From Clostridia bacterium (lineage in GTDB: Bacteria > Bacillota > Clostridia > Oscillospirales > CAG-272): 64,000 nt of DNA. The notes beneath the pieces were generated by a model, which saw only the letters and a list, made by a program, of their open reading frames with translations, had not been told where the DNA came from and did no database searches. Numbering within the stretch: the stretch's first letter is position 1; each line of letters starts with the position of its first letter. The DNA lies in assembly GCA_017428635.1 (NCBI GenBank), contig JAFRQK010000044.1:1-64000 (forward strand), given 5' to 3'. The position numbers and the translations under genes are program-made. Of the stretch, positions 41,960 through 49,004 are shown piece after piece.

Positions 41960-42205
41960 ATGGTTGATCAAGGCAGAATCAGAAGCACAGTCAGACCTGA
42001 TGAAATAGTTGTGGATGACTATTCCGTTTGGGTCAACACGGATATTCAGGAAGTGGAAGTTACCCATGAAGGTGATACCCACACTGAATATGAATATCAT
42101 CAGGTGCAATACACCAAGGATGAATATATCAAACAGATGATTGCAGAAAACAAAGAAAACAACCATCTTATGAACACTATTTTGGGGGTGAATGACAATG
42201 GCTGA
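41960..42205 (+). CDS. Small conserved-looking tail-region protein
   Basis: 81 residues, acidic: RPDEIVVDDYSVWVNTDIQE, TEYEYHQVQYTKDEYIKQMI, and a helical end. Seven bp after the RT stop with AAAGGATG as binding site. Such short proteins are common between fibre and lysis genes (XkdX-like position). It is not the basic four-helix Avd protein of other DGRs. Function unknown. Confidence 0.6.
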   Translation: MVDQGRIRSTVRPDEIVVDDYSVWVNTDIQEVEVTHEGDTHTEYEYHQVQYTKDEYIKQMIAENKENNHLMNTILGVNDNG

Positions 42206-42626
42206 TAAAAACTTTATAGCAAAGCAGATGAACCGGTTCTTTCAGATCATGGCACAAAAGATGGAACTTGATGATTCAACTGCAATGGAAATTGCTGACC
42301 TTTATGAACCTTGGGAAGTTGGTCAGTCTTATGCTGTCGGCAAAATCGTGAAATATGGTGTGAATGCTGACAATGAAACCCAACTTTACACGGTCATTCA
42401 GGCACATACTTCACAGGAAGATTGGACGCCGGACATTGCTGTTTCCCTATTCAAAAAGGTTGGTTTCACACCTTCAGGTTATCCTATATGGACACAGCCG
42501 ATTGGGGCATCTGATGCCTACATGAAGAATGACATTGTTTCCTTTGAAAATTCGCTTTGGATTTCCACCATTGACAATAATGTGTGGCAGCCGGGTGTTT
42601 ACGGTTGGGAACATTACAGCGAATAA
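42198..42626 (+). CDS. Carbohydrate-binding-module (CBM5/12-like) tail protein
   Basis: 142 residues. A helical N-terminus is followed by two repeats of the CBM5/12 type: YEPWEVGQSYAVGKIVKYGV with YTVIQAHTSQEDWTPD, then DAYMKNDIVSFENSLWISTI with VWQPGVYGWEHY. Aromatic residues typical of sugar binding are present in both. It likely helps the virion hold a cell-surface polysaccharide, next to the variable fibre. Start chosen for spacing from GGGGGTGA; overlaps the previous gene by 8 bp. Confidence 0.75.
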   Translation: MADKNFIAKQMNRFFQIMAQKMELDDSTAMEIADLYEPWEVGQSYAVGKIVKYGVNADNETQLYTVIQAHTSQEDWTPDIAVSLFKKVGFTPSGYPIWTQPIGASDAYMKNDIVSFENSLWISTIDNNVWQPGVYGWEHYSE

Positions 42627-42645
42627 CTGAAGGGAAGTGGTGAAC

Positions 42646-42951
42646 ATGACAATTGAAGTTGCTTTGGTAATATCGGCAATTTCTCTTGCCTTTGGCATCT
42701 ATTCGGGGGTGTCCAATATGAAAAGAAACAACAAAAACGATACCAAGACCGACACTGCACAGTTGACAACGGTTATTGTAAAACTTGAAAACATTGGCAA
42801 TGACATCAGCGAAATAAAAAATGATTTGCGTGATGTGAAGGCGGATGTTAAAGATCATGGCAACCGTCTTGTCAAACTTGAACAGCAGGTAAAGGTCTTG
42901 AATAAGGTCACATTTGACGGAAAGGAAGGAAAGTCTGATGAAGAACATTGA
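42646..42951 (+). CDS. Membrane-anchored coiled-coil protein of the lysis module (XhlA/holin-accessory-like)
   Basis: 101 residues. One N-terminal membrane helix (ALVISAISLAFGIYSGV), then a polar Lys/Asn/Asp stretch and a coiled coil (TVIVKLENIGNDISEIKNDL, RDVKADVKDHGNRLVKLEQQ). The layout is like haemolysin XhlA/holin partners but reversed in order of parts. It overlaps the holin gene by 14 bp. Confidence 0.6.
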   Translation: MTIEVALVISAISLAFGIYSGVSNMKRNNKNDTKTDTAQLTTVIVKLENIGNDISEIKNDLRDVKADVKDHGNRLVKLEQQVKVLNKVTFDGKEGKSDEEH

Positions 42952-43177
42952 TTGGAAATCCAAACTGACAAGCAGAAAGTTTTGGGCAGCGGTGGTTGGT
43001 TTTGTAACACCCACACTTCTTGCCTTTGGTGTTGCGAATGATACGGTGACACAGGTTGCCGGAATCATCATGGCAGGTGCAACAATGATTGCATACATCA
43101 TTGGTGAAGGTCTTGTGGATGCGAACAGAACCAACACCGAAGAAAACAAAGAAAGTGAGGATGAAGGCAATGGATGA
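42938..43177 (+). CDS. Phage holin
   Basis: 79 residues. MKNIDWKSKLTSRKFWAAVV and GFVTPTLLAFGVANDTVTQV, then AGIIMAGATMIAYIIGEGLV give two membrane segments with a charged C-terminus, the pattern of small Bacillota holins. It makes the membrane permeable at the end of the lytic cycle so the endolysin can reach the wall. Start chosen after AAAGGAAAG. Confidence 0.85.
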   Translation: MKNIDWKSKLTSRKFWAAVVGFVTPTLLAFGVANDTVTQVAGIIMAGATMIAYIIGEGLVDANRTNTEENKESEDEGNG

Positions 43178-43283
43178 TAAGAAAGTTTTTGAAGGGGAAG
43201 AAATAAAAGATTTTCCGGAACAAAACACTTTTAATACTGATGATATGATCATCAAAGAAGGTCAGAAGGAAGGTGATGAATGA
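43170..43283 (+). CDS. Small acidic protein of the lysis module (37 aa)
   Basis: MDDKKVFEGEEIKDFPEQNT followed by an acidic tail. It overlaps the holin by 8 bp and the endolysin start, and GTGAGG is spaced correctly, so it is probably translated. It might regulate lysis; no family recognised. Confidence 0.45.
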   Translation: MDDKKVFEGEEIKDFPEQNTFNTDDMIIKEGQKEGDE

Positions 43284-44233
43284 TGTTCACCCCAAGGTTG
43301 ACAAGACCGGTTGCCGGTAACAAATATTACATCAGAAAAGCATCAGGTGGATATTCCAATGCTATCACCGGTAGTCCAAAGGATTCCCAATGTGATGTTC
43401 TTTCCAATTGTGTTGGATATGCTTATGGTAGATTCAATGAAATTGGAAACTATGGATATTGTAAATACCTTGCACCGGTGAATGCGGAAAACTTCATCCA
43501 ATACAAAGGTTCTTGCACAGTCGGACAAACCCCAAAACTTGGTGCTTGCATGGTTTGGCAGAAGGGGGCATCCCTTTCAGGAAGTGATGGTGCAGGTCAT
43601 GTTGCGATTGTTGAAAAGATAATCAGTGATACCGAAGTCATTACTTCTGAAAGTGGGTATGGTTGTAAAACCCCATTTTGGACACAAACAAGGAAAAAAG
43701 GTTCAGATGGTAGATGGGGATGTGGTTCTTCATATAAGTTCCTTGGGTTTATTTACAACCCTGCTGTTGCAGATTCTGAATCTATAATTCCGGTAACACC
43801 TTCCACTACTTTCAAGAAGGGTGATTTGGTGAAGTTAGCATCTGATGCTACATACTACACCGGCAAGAAAATTCCGGCTTGGGTGAAGAAACAGTGTTGG
43901 TATATCAGTGAAGTGAAAGGTGACAGGGCAGTAATTGATAAGTCTGAAGATGGAAAAAGTTCTATTTGCAGTCCTATCAATGTGAAATATCTGTCCCTTG
44001 CAAAAAGTGCTGCACCTGCACAGGAAACCTTCAAACCTTACCTTGTTAAAGTTAATACTTCTGCATTGAACATTCGCAAGGGTGCAGGTACGAATTACGC
44101 AAAGATCGGGTGCATCACTGACAAGGGTGTTTACACCATTGTTGCTGAATCTGATGGTCAGGGTGCTTCCAAGTGGGGCAAACTGAAGTCCGGTGCAGGT
44201 TGGATTGCCCTTGATTATTGTATTAAAAGGTAA
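43280..44233 (+). CDS. CHAP-domain endolysin with SH3b wall-binding domain
   Basis: 317 residues. CHAP amidase/endopeptidase domain (about 15-160): catalytic Cys in DVLSNCVGYAYGRF and His in GAGHVAIVEK. A middle SH3-like segment (FKKGDLVKLASDATYYTGKK, then IPAWVKKQCWYISEVKGDRA) and a C-terminal SH3b domain (VNTSALNIRKGAGTNYAKIG, WIALDYC) bind the wall. It cleaves peptidoglycan after holin opening. Last gene of the prophage; its stop codon is part of the GTAACAGAATTCTGTTAC palindrome. Confidence 0.93.
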   Translation: MMFTPRLTRPVAGNKYYIRKASGGYSNAITGSPKDSQCDVLSNCVGYAYGRFNEIGNYGYCKYLAPVNAENFIQYKGSCTVGQTPKLGACMVWQKGASLSGSDGAGHVAIVEKIISDTEVITSESGYGCKTPFWTQTRKKGSDGRWGCGSSYKFLGFIYNPAVADSESIIPVTPSTTFKKGDLVKLASDATYYTGKKIPAWVKKQCWYISEVKGDRAVIDKSEDGKSSICSPINVKYLSLAKSAAPAQETFKPYLVKVNTSALNIRKGAGTNYAKIGCITDKGVYTIVAESDGQGASKWGKLKSGAGWIALDYCIKR

Positions 44234-44350
44234 CAGAATTCTGTTACTATCTTGATACTAACCGCAGCGGTGACAGGTCGGTTTGAAACTGAACAAACCT
44301 GAACAAACCCTTGAAAACACTGCATTTCCGGGACTTGAAAACTGAACAAA
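44230..44350. repeat. Right-end recombination region: palindrome and CTGAACAAA repeats
   Basis: An 18-bp perfect palindrome GTAACAGAATTCTGTTAC (44230-44247) extends into TTCTGTTACTA (44239-44249), identical to 6195-6205 at the left end. CTGAACAAAC repeats in tandem at 44289-44298 and 44299-44308 (one helical turn apart), and CTGAACAAA recurs at 44342-44350 beside the att core. These look like integrase/excisionase binding sites. No gene is seen in 44234-44392. Confidence 0.6.
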
Positions 44351-44363
44351 TTTATGATATAAT
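44335..44363 (+). promoter_or_regulatory. Hybrid phage-host promoter at attR (TTGAAA-17-TATAAT)
   Basis: TTGAAA (44335-44340) from the prophage side lies exactly 17 bp from TATAAT (44358-44363), which overlaps the att core. It would drive the SecB-like gene and the cmk-plsC-ispH operon behind it. The left junction has an equally spaced TTGAAA, so integration swaps one -35 for another and keeps the promoter. Confidence 0.65.
44353..44362. other. attR core (TATGATATAA)
   Basis: Second copy of the 10-bp direct repeat found at 6136-6145. GC-rich host sequence with a host-type GGAGGAG site resumes immediately to the right. Confidence 0.6.
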
Positions 44364-44392
44364 GATAACACCTCAAACGGAGGAGATTTTTA

Positions 44393-44833
44393 ATGGAAAA
44401 TTTCGCTTCATATTTCCTGCCCGAGCGCAGGGTATTTCTCGAGAACATAAGTTACGAAGCGCTCGGCGCGAACGCAATAAGGGAGAAGGGCAAACGGCTC
44501 GACTGTAAAGATTCCGTCGTCGCTCAGCTCAGATATCCGTTCGGCGTGAAGATCGTCTTCAACAGGCGGCTCACGTTTCAGCCGGAGGAGCTTTTCGAGC
44601 TTTCCGTCTCGTTCGGCGCGGAACTCAAATTCGATCCGGAAAAACGAGATCTCGTCGACTGGAAGAGCGTCAATATCGCCGGAGAATTCCAGACCGGATT
44701 CCCGATCCTTTTCGCTTCGCTCAACGCGCGCTGCACGCTTCTCGTAGCAGAGATAACGTCCGCCGCCGGCGCGTCGCCGGTCATCCCGGTCCCCGCGAAG
44801 AACGGAATGCAGCGGACAGAATTCGGAGGATAA
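44393..44833 (+). CDS. SecB-like hypothetical protein
   Basis: 146 residues. Beta-rich middle VKIVFNRRLTFQPEELFELS and VSFGAELKFD, then GFPILFASLNARCTLLVAEI and TSAAGASPVIPVPA. The alternation of strands and the final P-rich segment resemble the SecB-like chaperone family found in Clostridia, but similarity is loose. First gene of the operon whose promoter is rebuilt at attR; the cmk gene follows after 4 bp. Start supported by GGAGGAG 7 bp upstream. Confidence 0.6.
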   Translation: MENFASYFLPERRVFLENISYEALGANAIREKGKRLDCKDSVVAQLRYPFGVKIVFNRRLTFQPEELFELSVSFGAELKFDPEKRDLVDWKSVNIAGEFQTGFPILFASLNARCTLLVAEITSAAGASPVIPVPAKNGMQRTEFGG

Positions 44834-44837
44834 GACG

Positions 44838-45536
44838 ATGGAAAAGAAAAGAAAGATCAGGATCGCCATCGACGGCCCGGGCGGAGCGGGGAAGAGCTCC
44901 GTCGCCCGCGAGGTCGCCCAGAGGCGCGGATTCATTTACGTCGACACCGGCGCGCTCTACCGCGCGGTCGGTCTTTTCGTCGCGCGGCGCGGCATAGCGA
45001 CCGACGACAAGGCGGCGATAATCGCTTGCCTGCCCGAGATCGACATCGCCTTCATCCCCGACGGCGACCGCGGGATAATGACTCTTTGCGGAGAGGACGT
45101 CGGCGGGCAGATCAGGACGCCGGAGGTATCGCTTTACGCCTCCGCCGTGTCTGCGATCCCCGAGGTGCGCGAAGCGCTTCTCGACCTGCAGAAAAAGTTC
45201 GCCGAGGAGGGAGGCGTCGTTATGGACGGCCGCGACATCGGCACGGTCATAATCCCCGACGCGGAACTCAAACTTTTCCTCACCGCCTCTCCCGAGGTCA
45301 GGGCGAGGAGAAGATTCCTCGAACTTGAGGAAAAGGGAACTCCCCAGCCGTTCGAGGACGTTCTCGCAGATATAATCAAACGCGATGAAGCGGACAGCAA
45401 CAGAAAGATCGCTCCCCTAAAGCCCGCAGACGATTCGATCGTCTTCGTCAACGACGAATACGACCTCGAGCAGACGATCTGCTACGTGCTCGGTCTGATC
45501 GACGCCGTCGAACATATTTACGGGCGGGAAAACTGA
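44838..45536 (+). CDS. cmk: Cytidylate kinase
   Basis: 232 residues. P-loop IAIDGPGGAGKSSVAREVAQ, CMP-binding YVDTGALYRAVGL and VVMDGRDIGTVIIPDAELKL, then the RR/R lid TASPEVRARRRFLELEEKG and RDEADSNRKIAPLKPADD. It phosphorylates CMP and dCMP for nucleic acid synthesis; essential in most bacteria. Second gene of the operon beginning at 44393 and typical neighbour of plsC and ispH in Clostridia. Confidence 0.96.
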   Translation: MEKKRKIRIAIDGPGGAGKSSVAREVAQRRGFIYVDTGALYRAVGLFVARRGIATDDKAAIIACLPEIDIAFIPDGDRGIMTLCGEDVGGQIRTPEVSLYASAVSAIPEVREALLDLQKKFAEEGGVVMDGRDIGTVIIPDAELKLFLTASPEVRARRRFLELEEKGTPQPFEDVLADIIKRDEADSNRKIAPLKPADDSIVFVNDEYDLEQTICYVLGLIDAVEHIYGREN

Positions 45537-45563
45537 ACTCCCGCCCGCGCCGCGAGGTGTGAT

Positions 45564-46172
45564 ATGGGTTTTTACAAAGGTTTTCACAAGGTTTTCCGCC
45601 ATCCTTTGAAATGGCTTTTCAGAGTGAAGGCGGAGGGACTTGAAAACGTCCCGGAGGGCGGATGTATCCTCGCCGCGAACCACACGGCGATCCCGGACGT
45701 CATCGTCATTTCCGCGCCGATAAAGCGTCAGGTCAGATATATGGCGAAGGCGGAACTCATCCGGACCCCCGTCGTCGGGCCGTTCATGCGCGTTCTCGGC
45801 GCGTACCCGGTCGACCGCGGCGGGACAGACGTCAAAAGTCTGAAATATACGATGGAACTGATTGAATCGGGCGAACTCATCGGCATCTTCCCGCAGGGGA
45901 CGAGGCGGCCGGGGGTCGACCCGAGGCAGACCGAGGTCAAAGGCGGCGTCGGCCTGATCGCGTACCATACGGGGGCGGACGTCTTGCCCGTTTTCATCGA
46001 CACGAAAAAGAGAAGGACGGCGGCGTTCCGACGTACGCGCGTCATTTTCGGTCCCGTCATAAAGAACTCCGAACTCGGGTTCGAGCACGGAGGGAGCCGC
46101 GAGTATCTCGCCGCGGCGAATCTGATCTTCGACCGCATCTGTTCGCTCAAAGACGGAGGAGTGTCCGAATGA
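45564..46172 (+). CDS. plsC: 1-acyl-sn-glycerol-3-phosphate acyltransferase
   Basis: 202 residues. The catalytic H-x4-D motif is AANHTAIPDVIV, and the glycerol-phosphate motif is IFPQGTRRPG. Hydrophobic helices near YMAKAEL and VVGPFMRVLGAYPVDRGG fit a membrane-associated enzyme. It makes phosphatidic acid for phospholipids. It lies 27 bp after cmk and overlaps ispH by 4 bp, so it is part of the same operon. Confidence 0.93.
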   Translation: MGFYKGFHKVFRHPLKWLFRVKAEGLENVPEGGCILAANHTAIPDVIVISAPIKRQVRYMAKAELIRTPVVGPFMRVLGAYPVDRGGTDVKSLKYTMELIESGELIGIFPQGTRRPGVDPRQTEVKGGVGLIAYHTGADVLPVFIDTKKRRTAAFRRTRVIFGPVIKNSELGFEHGGSREYLAAANLIFDRICSLKDGGVSE

Positions 46173-48280
46173 CGATCCGAATCGCGGAAAAAGCCGGGTT
46201 CTGTTTCGGCGTGCGCCGCGCGGCGGACGCGCTGGAGGCGGCCCTTTCCGAAAAAGAAAAGAGCGGGAGCTCGCGCAGGATCGTGACGCTCGGCAATCTC
46301 ATCCACAACGACGAATACTTAAAAACGGTAAAAGCGCGCGGCGCGGAATGCGCGTCGCGCGAGGACATTCCCGCCCTGATCCGCGCCGCGGAGAGCGGCG
46401 AGGAGATAACCCTCATCATCCGCGCGCACGGCGAAAAGGAAGAGATCGTCGGGGAACTCGGCGCCGTCGCCGAAAGGGTTCCGAACTTCACTCTGCTCGA
46501 CTGCACGTGTCCGTACGTTGAAAAGGTGCGCGCCACGGCGAAGGAGAACTCCGGGAAGGACAAATTCTTCATTCTCATCGGGGATCCTCACCATCCCGAA
46601 GTAGAGGGAATAATGAGTTGTCTTGACGGCGACGGGATCGCTCTTCGCGACTCGGCCGAGCTCGAAAAGTGGCTCGCGGGGGGCGGGGAGACCGCTCTTT
46701 CGGCAGTCGGGGAGGTCTCCGCGGCGTCGCAGACGACCCAACTTACCGACGAATGGAAAAAATGTCAGGGAATTCTCAAAAAAGTATATACAAACGTCCG
46801 AATTTTTGATACAATATGTAAAGTGACCGAAGAAAGGCAGTCGGAGGCGGAGCGCCTCGCCGAGACGTCCGACGCGGTGATCGTGATCGGATCGAGGGAG
46901 AGTTCCAACTCAAAGAAACTTTTCGAGGTCTGCCGTGAAAAGTGCGGCGAAGTATATTTTGTGGGATGTGCCGCGGATGCGGCGAGGATACACCTCCCCG
47001 AAAAATCGCGTGTATCCGTGACCGCCGGAGCGTCGACTCCGGAGATCGTTATTCAGGAGGTAGTCAGAACAATGAGCGAACAAACCGAAAATTTTGCCGA
47101 GCTGTATGAACAAACACTCAAAACCATAAATTCAGGAGATATCGTCGAAGGCGTTGTCAGTAACGTAACGAACACCGAGATCCAGCTTGATCTCGGAACG
47201 AAAACGACCGGCATCATCACTCACGACAAGGCGACGCACGATCCGCAGGCAAAACTGACCGATCTTTATCACGTCGGCGACAGCATCAAGGCAAAAGTCA
47301 TCAAAGTCTCGGACGTCGAGGGCATCGCGATGCTCGATAAGAACAGAGTCGATTCCGATCTCAACTGGGACAAGATCGTCGCGGCATACGAGTCCGGCGA
47401 GATCCTCGAGGGCAAGATCAGAGACGCCGTCAAGGGCGGAGTCATAATCGAACTGTTCGGCGTTCGCGTATTCATTCCCGCGTCCCTGACGGGAGTTCCG
47501 CGCGACAACGATCTCGAAGTTCTCGTCGGCACGACGCAGAGAGTCAAGATCATCGAGATCAAGACCGACAGAAAGAAAGCGTACGCTTCGATCCGCGCGG
47601 TACTGAGAGAAGAGCGCCGCGCGAAAGAGGACGAATTCTGGGCGAACATCGAAGAAGGTCAGGAGTTCGACGGCGAAGTCAGATCTCTCACCTCCTACGG
47701 CGCGTTCGTCGATCTCGGCGGAGTGGACGGTATGGTCCACAATTCCGAGCTGTCGTGGCTCAGGATCAAGCATCCGTCCGAAGTCGTCAACGTCGGCGAC
47801 GTCATCCACGTCACAGTCAAGGCACTGGACAGAGAGAAAAAGAGAGTTTCGCTCTCGTACAAGACCGACGGCATGAATCCGTGGAACCAGTTCACGGAGA
47901 AGTACGCAGTCGGCGACGAGGCGGACGTCAGGATCGTCAGCATCATGCCTTTCGGCGCGTTCGCGGAACTCGTTCCCGGCGTCGACGGCCTTATCCATAT
48001 CAGCCAGATCACCGATCATAAGATCGCACGTCCGGACGAAGTCGTCAAAGTCGGCGATACCGTTCACGTCAAGATCACGGCGGTCGATGAGAACAGCCAC
48101 CGCATCTCCCTTTCCATCCGCGCTCTGATGGAGCCCGCGGAGGATATCCCCGAGGAGGAAGAAGCGGAAGAGGCTCCGATCGAAGAAGCTGCTGCCGAGG
48201 AAGCTCCCGTAGAGGAAGCTCCGGTTGAGGAGGTTCCCGCTGAGGAAGCGCCGGCAGAAGAAGCTCCCGCTGAGGAGTAA
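46169..48280 (+). CDS. ispH: IspH (HMBPP reductase) fused to four ribosomal S1 domains
   Basis: 703 residues. Residues 1-290 are the [4Fe-4S] enzyme of the MEP isoprenoid pathway: iron-sulfur Cys12 (GFCFGV), Cys112/114 region (DCTCPYV) and Cys217 (FDTICKVTEERQ), with substrate residues in GNLIHN, RAHGEKEE and GSRESSNSKKL. Residues about 318-640 are four S1 RNA-binding domains, the last two most typical (TSYGAFVDLGGVDGMVHNSE; MPFGAFAELVPGVDGLIHIS). An acidic EEAP-type repeat tail ends it. The IspH-S1 fusion is known in Clostridia. A terminator follows. Confidence 0.95.
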   Translation: MTIRIAEKAGFCFGVRRAADALEAALSEKEKSGSSRRIVTLGNLIHNDEYLKTVKARGAECASREDIPALIRAAESGEEITLIIRAHGEKEEIVGELGAVAERVPNFTLLDCTCPYVEKVRATAKENSGKDKFFILIGDPHHPEVEGIMSCLDGDGIALRDSAELEKWLAGGGETALSAVGEVSAASQTTQLTDEWKKCQGILKKVYTNVRIFDTICKVTEERQSEAERLAETSDAVIVIGSRESSNSKKLFEVCREKCGEVYFVGCAADAARIHLPEKSRVSVTAGASTPEIVIQEVVRTMSEQTENFAELYEQTLKTINSGDIVEGVVSNVTNTEIQLDLGTKTTGIITHDKATHDPQAKLTDLYHVGDSIKAKVIKVSDVEGIAMLDKNRVDSDLNWDKIVAAYESGEILEGKIRDAVKGGVIIELFGVRVFIPASLTGVPRDNDLEVLVGTTQRVKIIEIKTDRKKAYASIRAVLREERRAKEDEFWANIEEGQEFDGEVRSLTSYGAFVDLGGVDGMVHNSELSWLRIKHPSEVVNVGDVIHVTVKALDREKKRVSLSYKTDGMNPWNQFTEKYAVGDEADVRIVSIMPFGAFAELVPGVDGLIHISQITDHKIARPDEVVKVGDTVHVKITAVDENSHRISLSIRALMEPAEDIPEEEEAEEAPIEEAAAEEAPVEEAPVEEVPAEEAPAEEAPAEE

Positions 48281-48298
48281 TATAACGCGTTATCAAGG

Positions 48299-48328
48299 AT
48301 CCGACCGCGCCAGCGCGGTCGGATTTTT
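48299..48328 (+). terminator. Terminator of the cmk-plsC-ispH operon
   Basis: A 12-bp stem (48299-48310 with 48313-48324) with a two-base CA loop and T-run. The 99 bp after it, to the next start, hold a GAGAGGAGG ribosome binding site and no clear consensus promoter, as expected for an ECF-driven gene. Confidence 0.9.
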
Positions 48329-48427
48329 GGTATAAACTGAAAAATTTTTCAGAAAAGCAGCATATTCCCGACAAATTTGCGTCTATATGGGTGAAAGTCC
48401 CGAAAACACACGAGAGGAGGCGAGCGT

Positions 48428-49003
48428 ATGGAGGACGAAAAGATCATCGAGCTTTTCGAGAGCAGAGACGAGCGCGCTGTTTCTGAAACCAAAACGAAAT
48501 ACTTTCATTATCTCACGAAGATATCGATGAACGTTCTCGGCGACGCAGGCGACGCGGAAGAGTGCGTCAACGACACGTATCTCAAAGCGTGGCAGAACAT
48601 TCCGCCGGACCGTCCGCGATCGCTGTCCGCATACCTTGCCGTTATCGTGAGAAGGATCTCTCTCGACAGAGTGAAAAAAAGAGCGGCGGGCAAGAGGGGT
48701 GGCGCGGAATACGACCTTTCCCTCGACGAACTTGAGGAATGTCTGCCCTCGGGCGGCTCCGCGGTCGAGGAAGAAGTCGAGCGCACCGAACTGGGTCGAT
48801 GCATCAGCAGGTATCTTTTATCTCTGTCGGAAACGGAGCGGGTCGTCTTCACGGGCAGATTTTTTTATCTCGACTCCGTCAGGGCGATCGCCTCGTACGC
48901 GAACCTCACCCCCGCGAAAGTCAGGGGGACGCTCGAGAGAGTCAGAGCGGGGCTCAAACGCCGTCTCGAGGAAGAGGGATACGGCGCAAAGGAGGGAATA
49001 TAA
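48428..49003 (+). CDS. ECF-type RNA polymerase sigma factor
   Basis: 191 residues. Region 2 is HYLTKISMNVLGDAGDAEEC and VNDTYLKAWQNIPPDRPRSL, region 4 ends in FFYLDSVRAIASYANLTPAK with VRGTLERVRAGLKRRL. It directs transcription of a small regulon, probably including its own operon. The gene ends 1 bp before the membrane VWA gene, replacing the usual anti-sigma partner. Strong ribosome binding site GAGAGGAGG. Confidence 0.9.
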   Translation: MEDEKIIELFESRDERAVSETKTKYFHYLTKISMNVLGDAGDAEECVNDTYLKAWQNIPPDRPRSLSAYLAVIVRRISLDRVKKRAAGKRGGAEYDLSLDELEECLPSGGSAVEEEVERTELGRCISRYLLSLSETERVVFTGRFFYLDSVRAIASYANLTPAKVRGTLERVRAGLKRRLEEEGYGAKEGI

Positions 49004-49004
49004 A

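Larger units (their letters stand above)
6136..44362. mobile_element. Complete siphovirus-type prophage, about 38 kb, carrying a DGR
   Basis: Runs from the att repeat beside the integrase to its copy at 44353-44362. The base composition drops sharply at both ends, and the codon choice (GAA over GAG, few CTC) and AAAGGA-type ribosome binding sites differ from the flanks. It contains integrase, repressor, replication, terminase, portal, capsid, tape measure, tail, holin and endolysin genes in canonical order, so it looks inducible. Only the methyltransferase gene appears broken. Leftward genes are the integrase and the lysogeny pair; everything from 8335 to 44233 is rightward. Confidence 0.93.
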
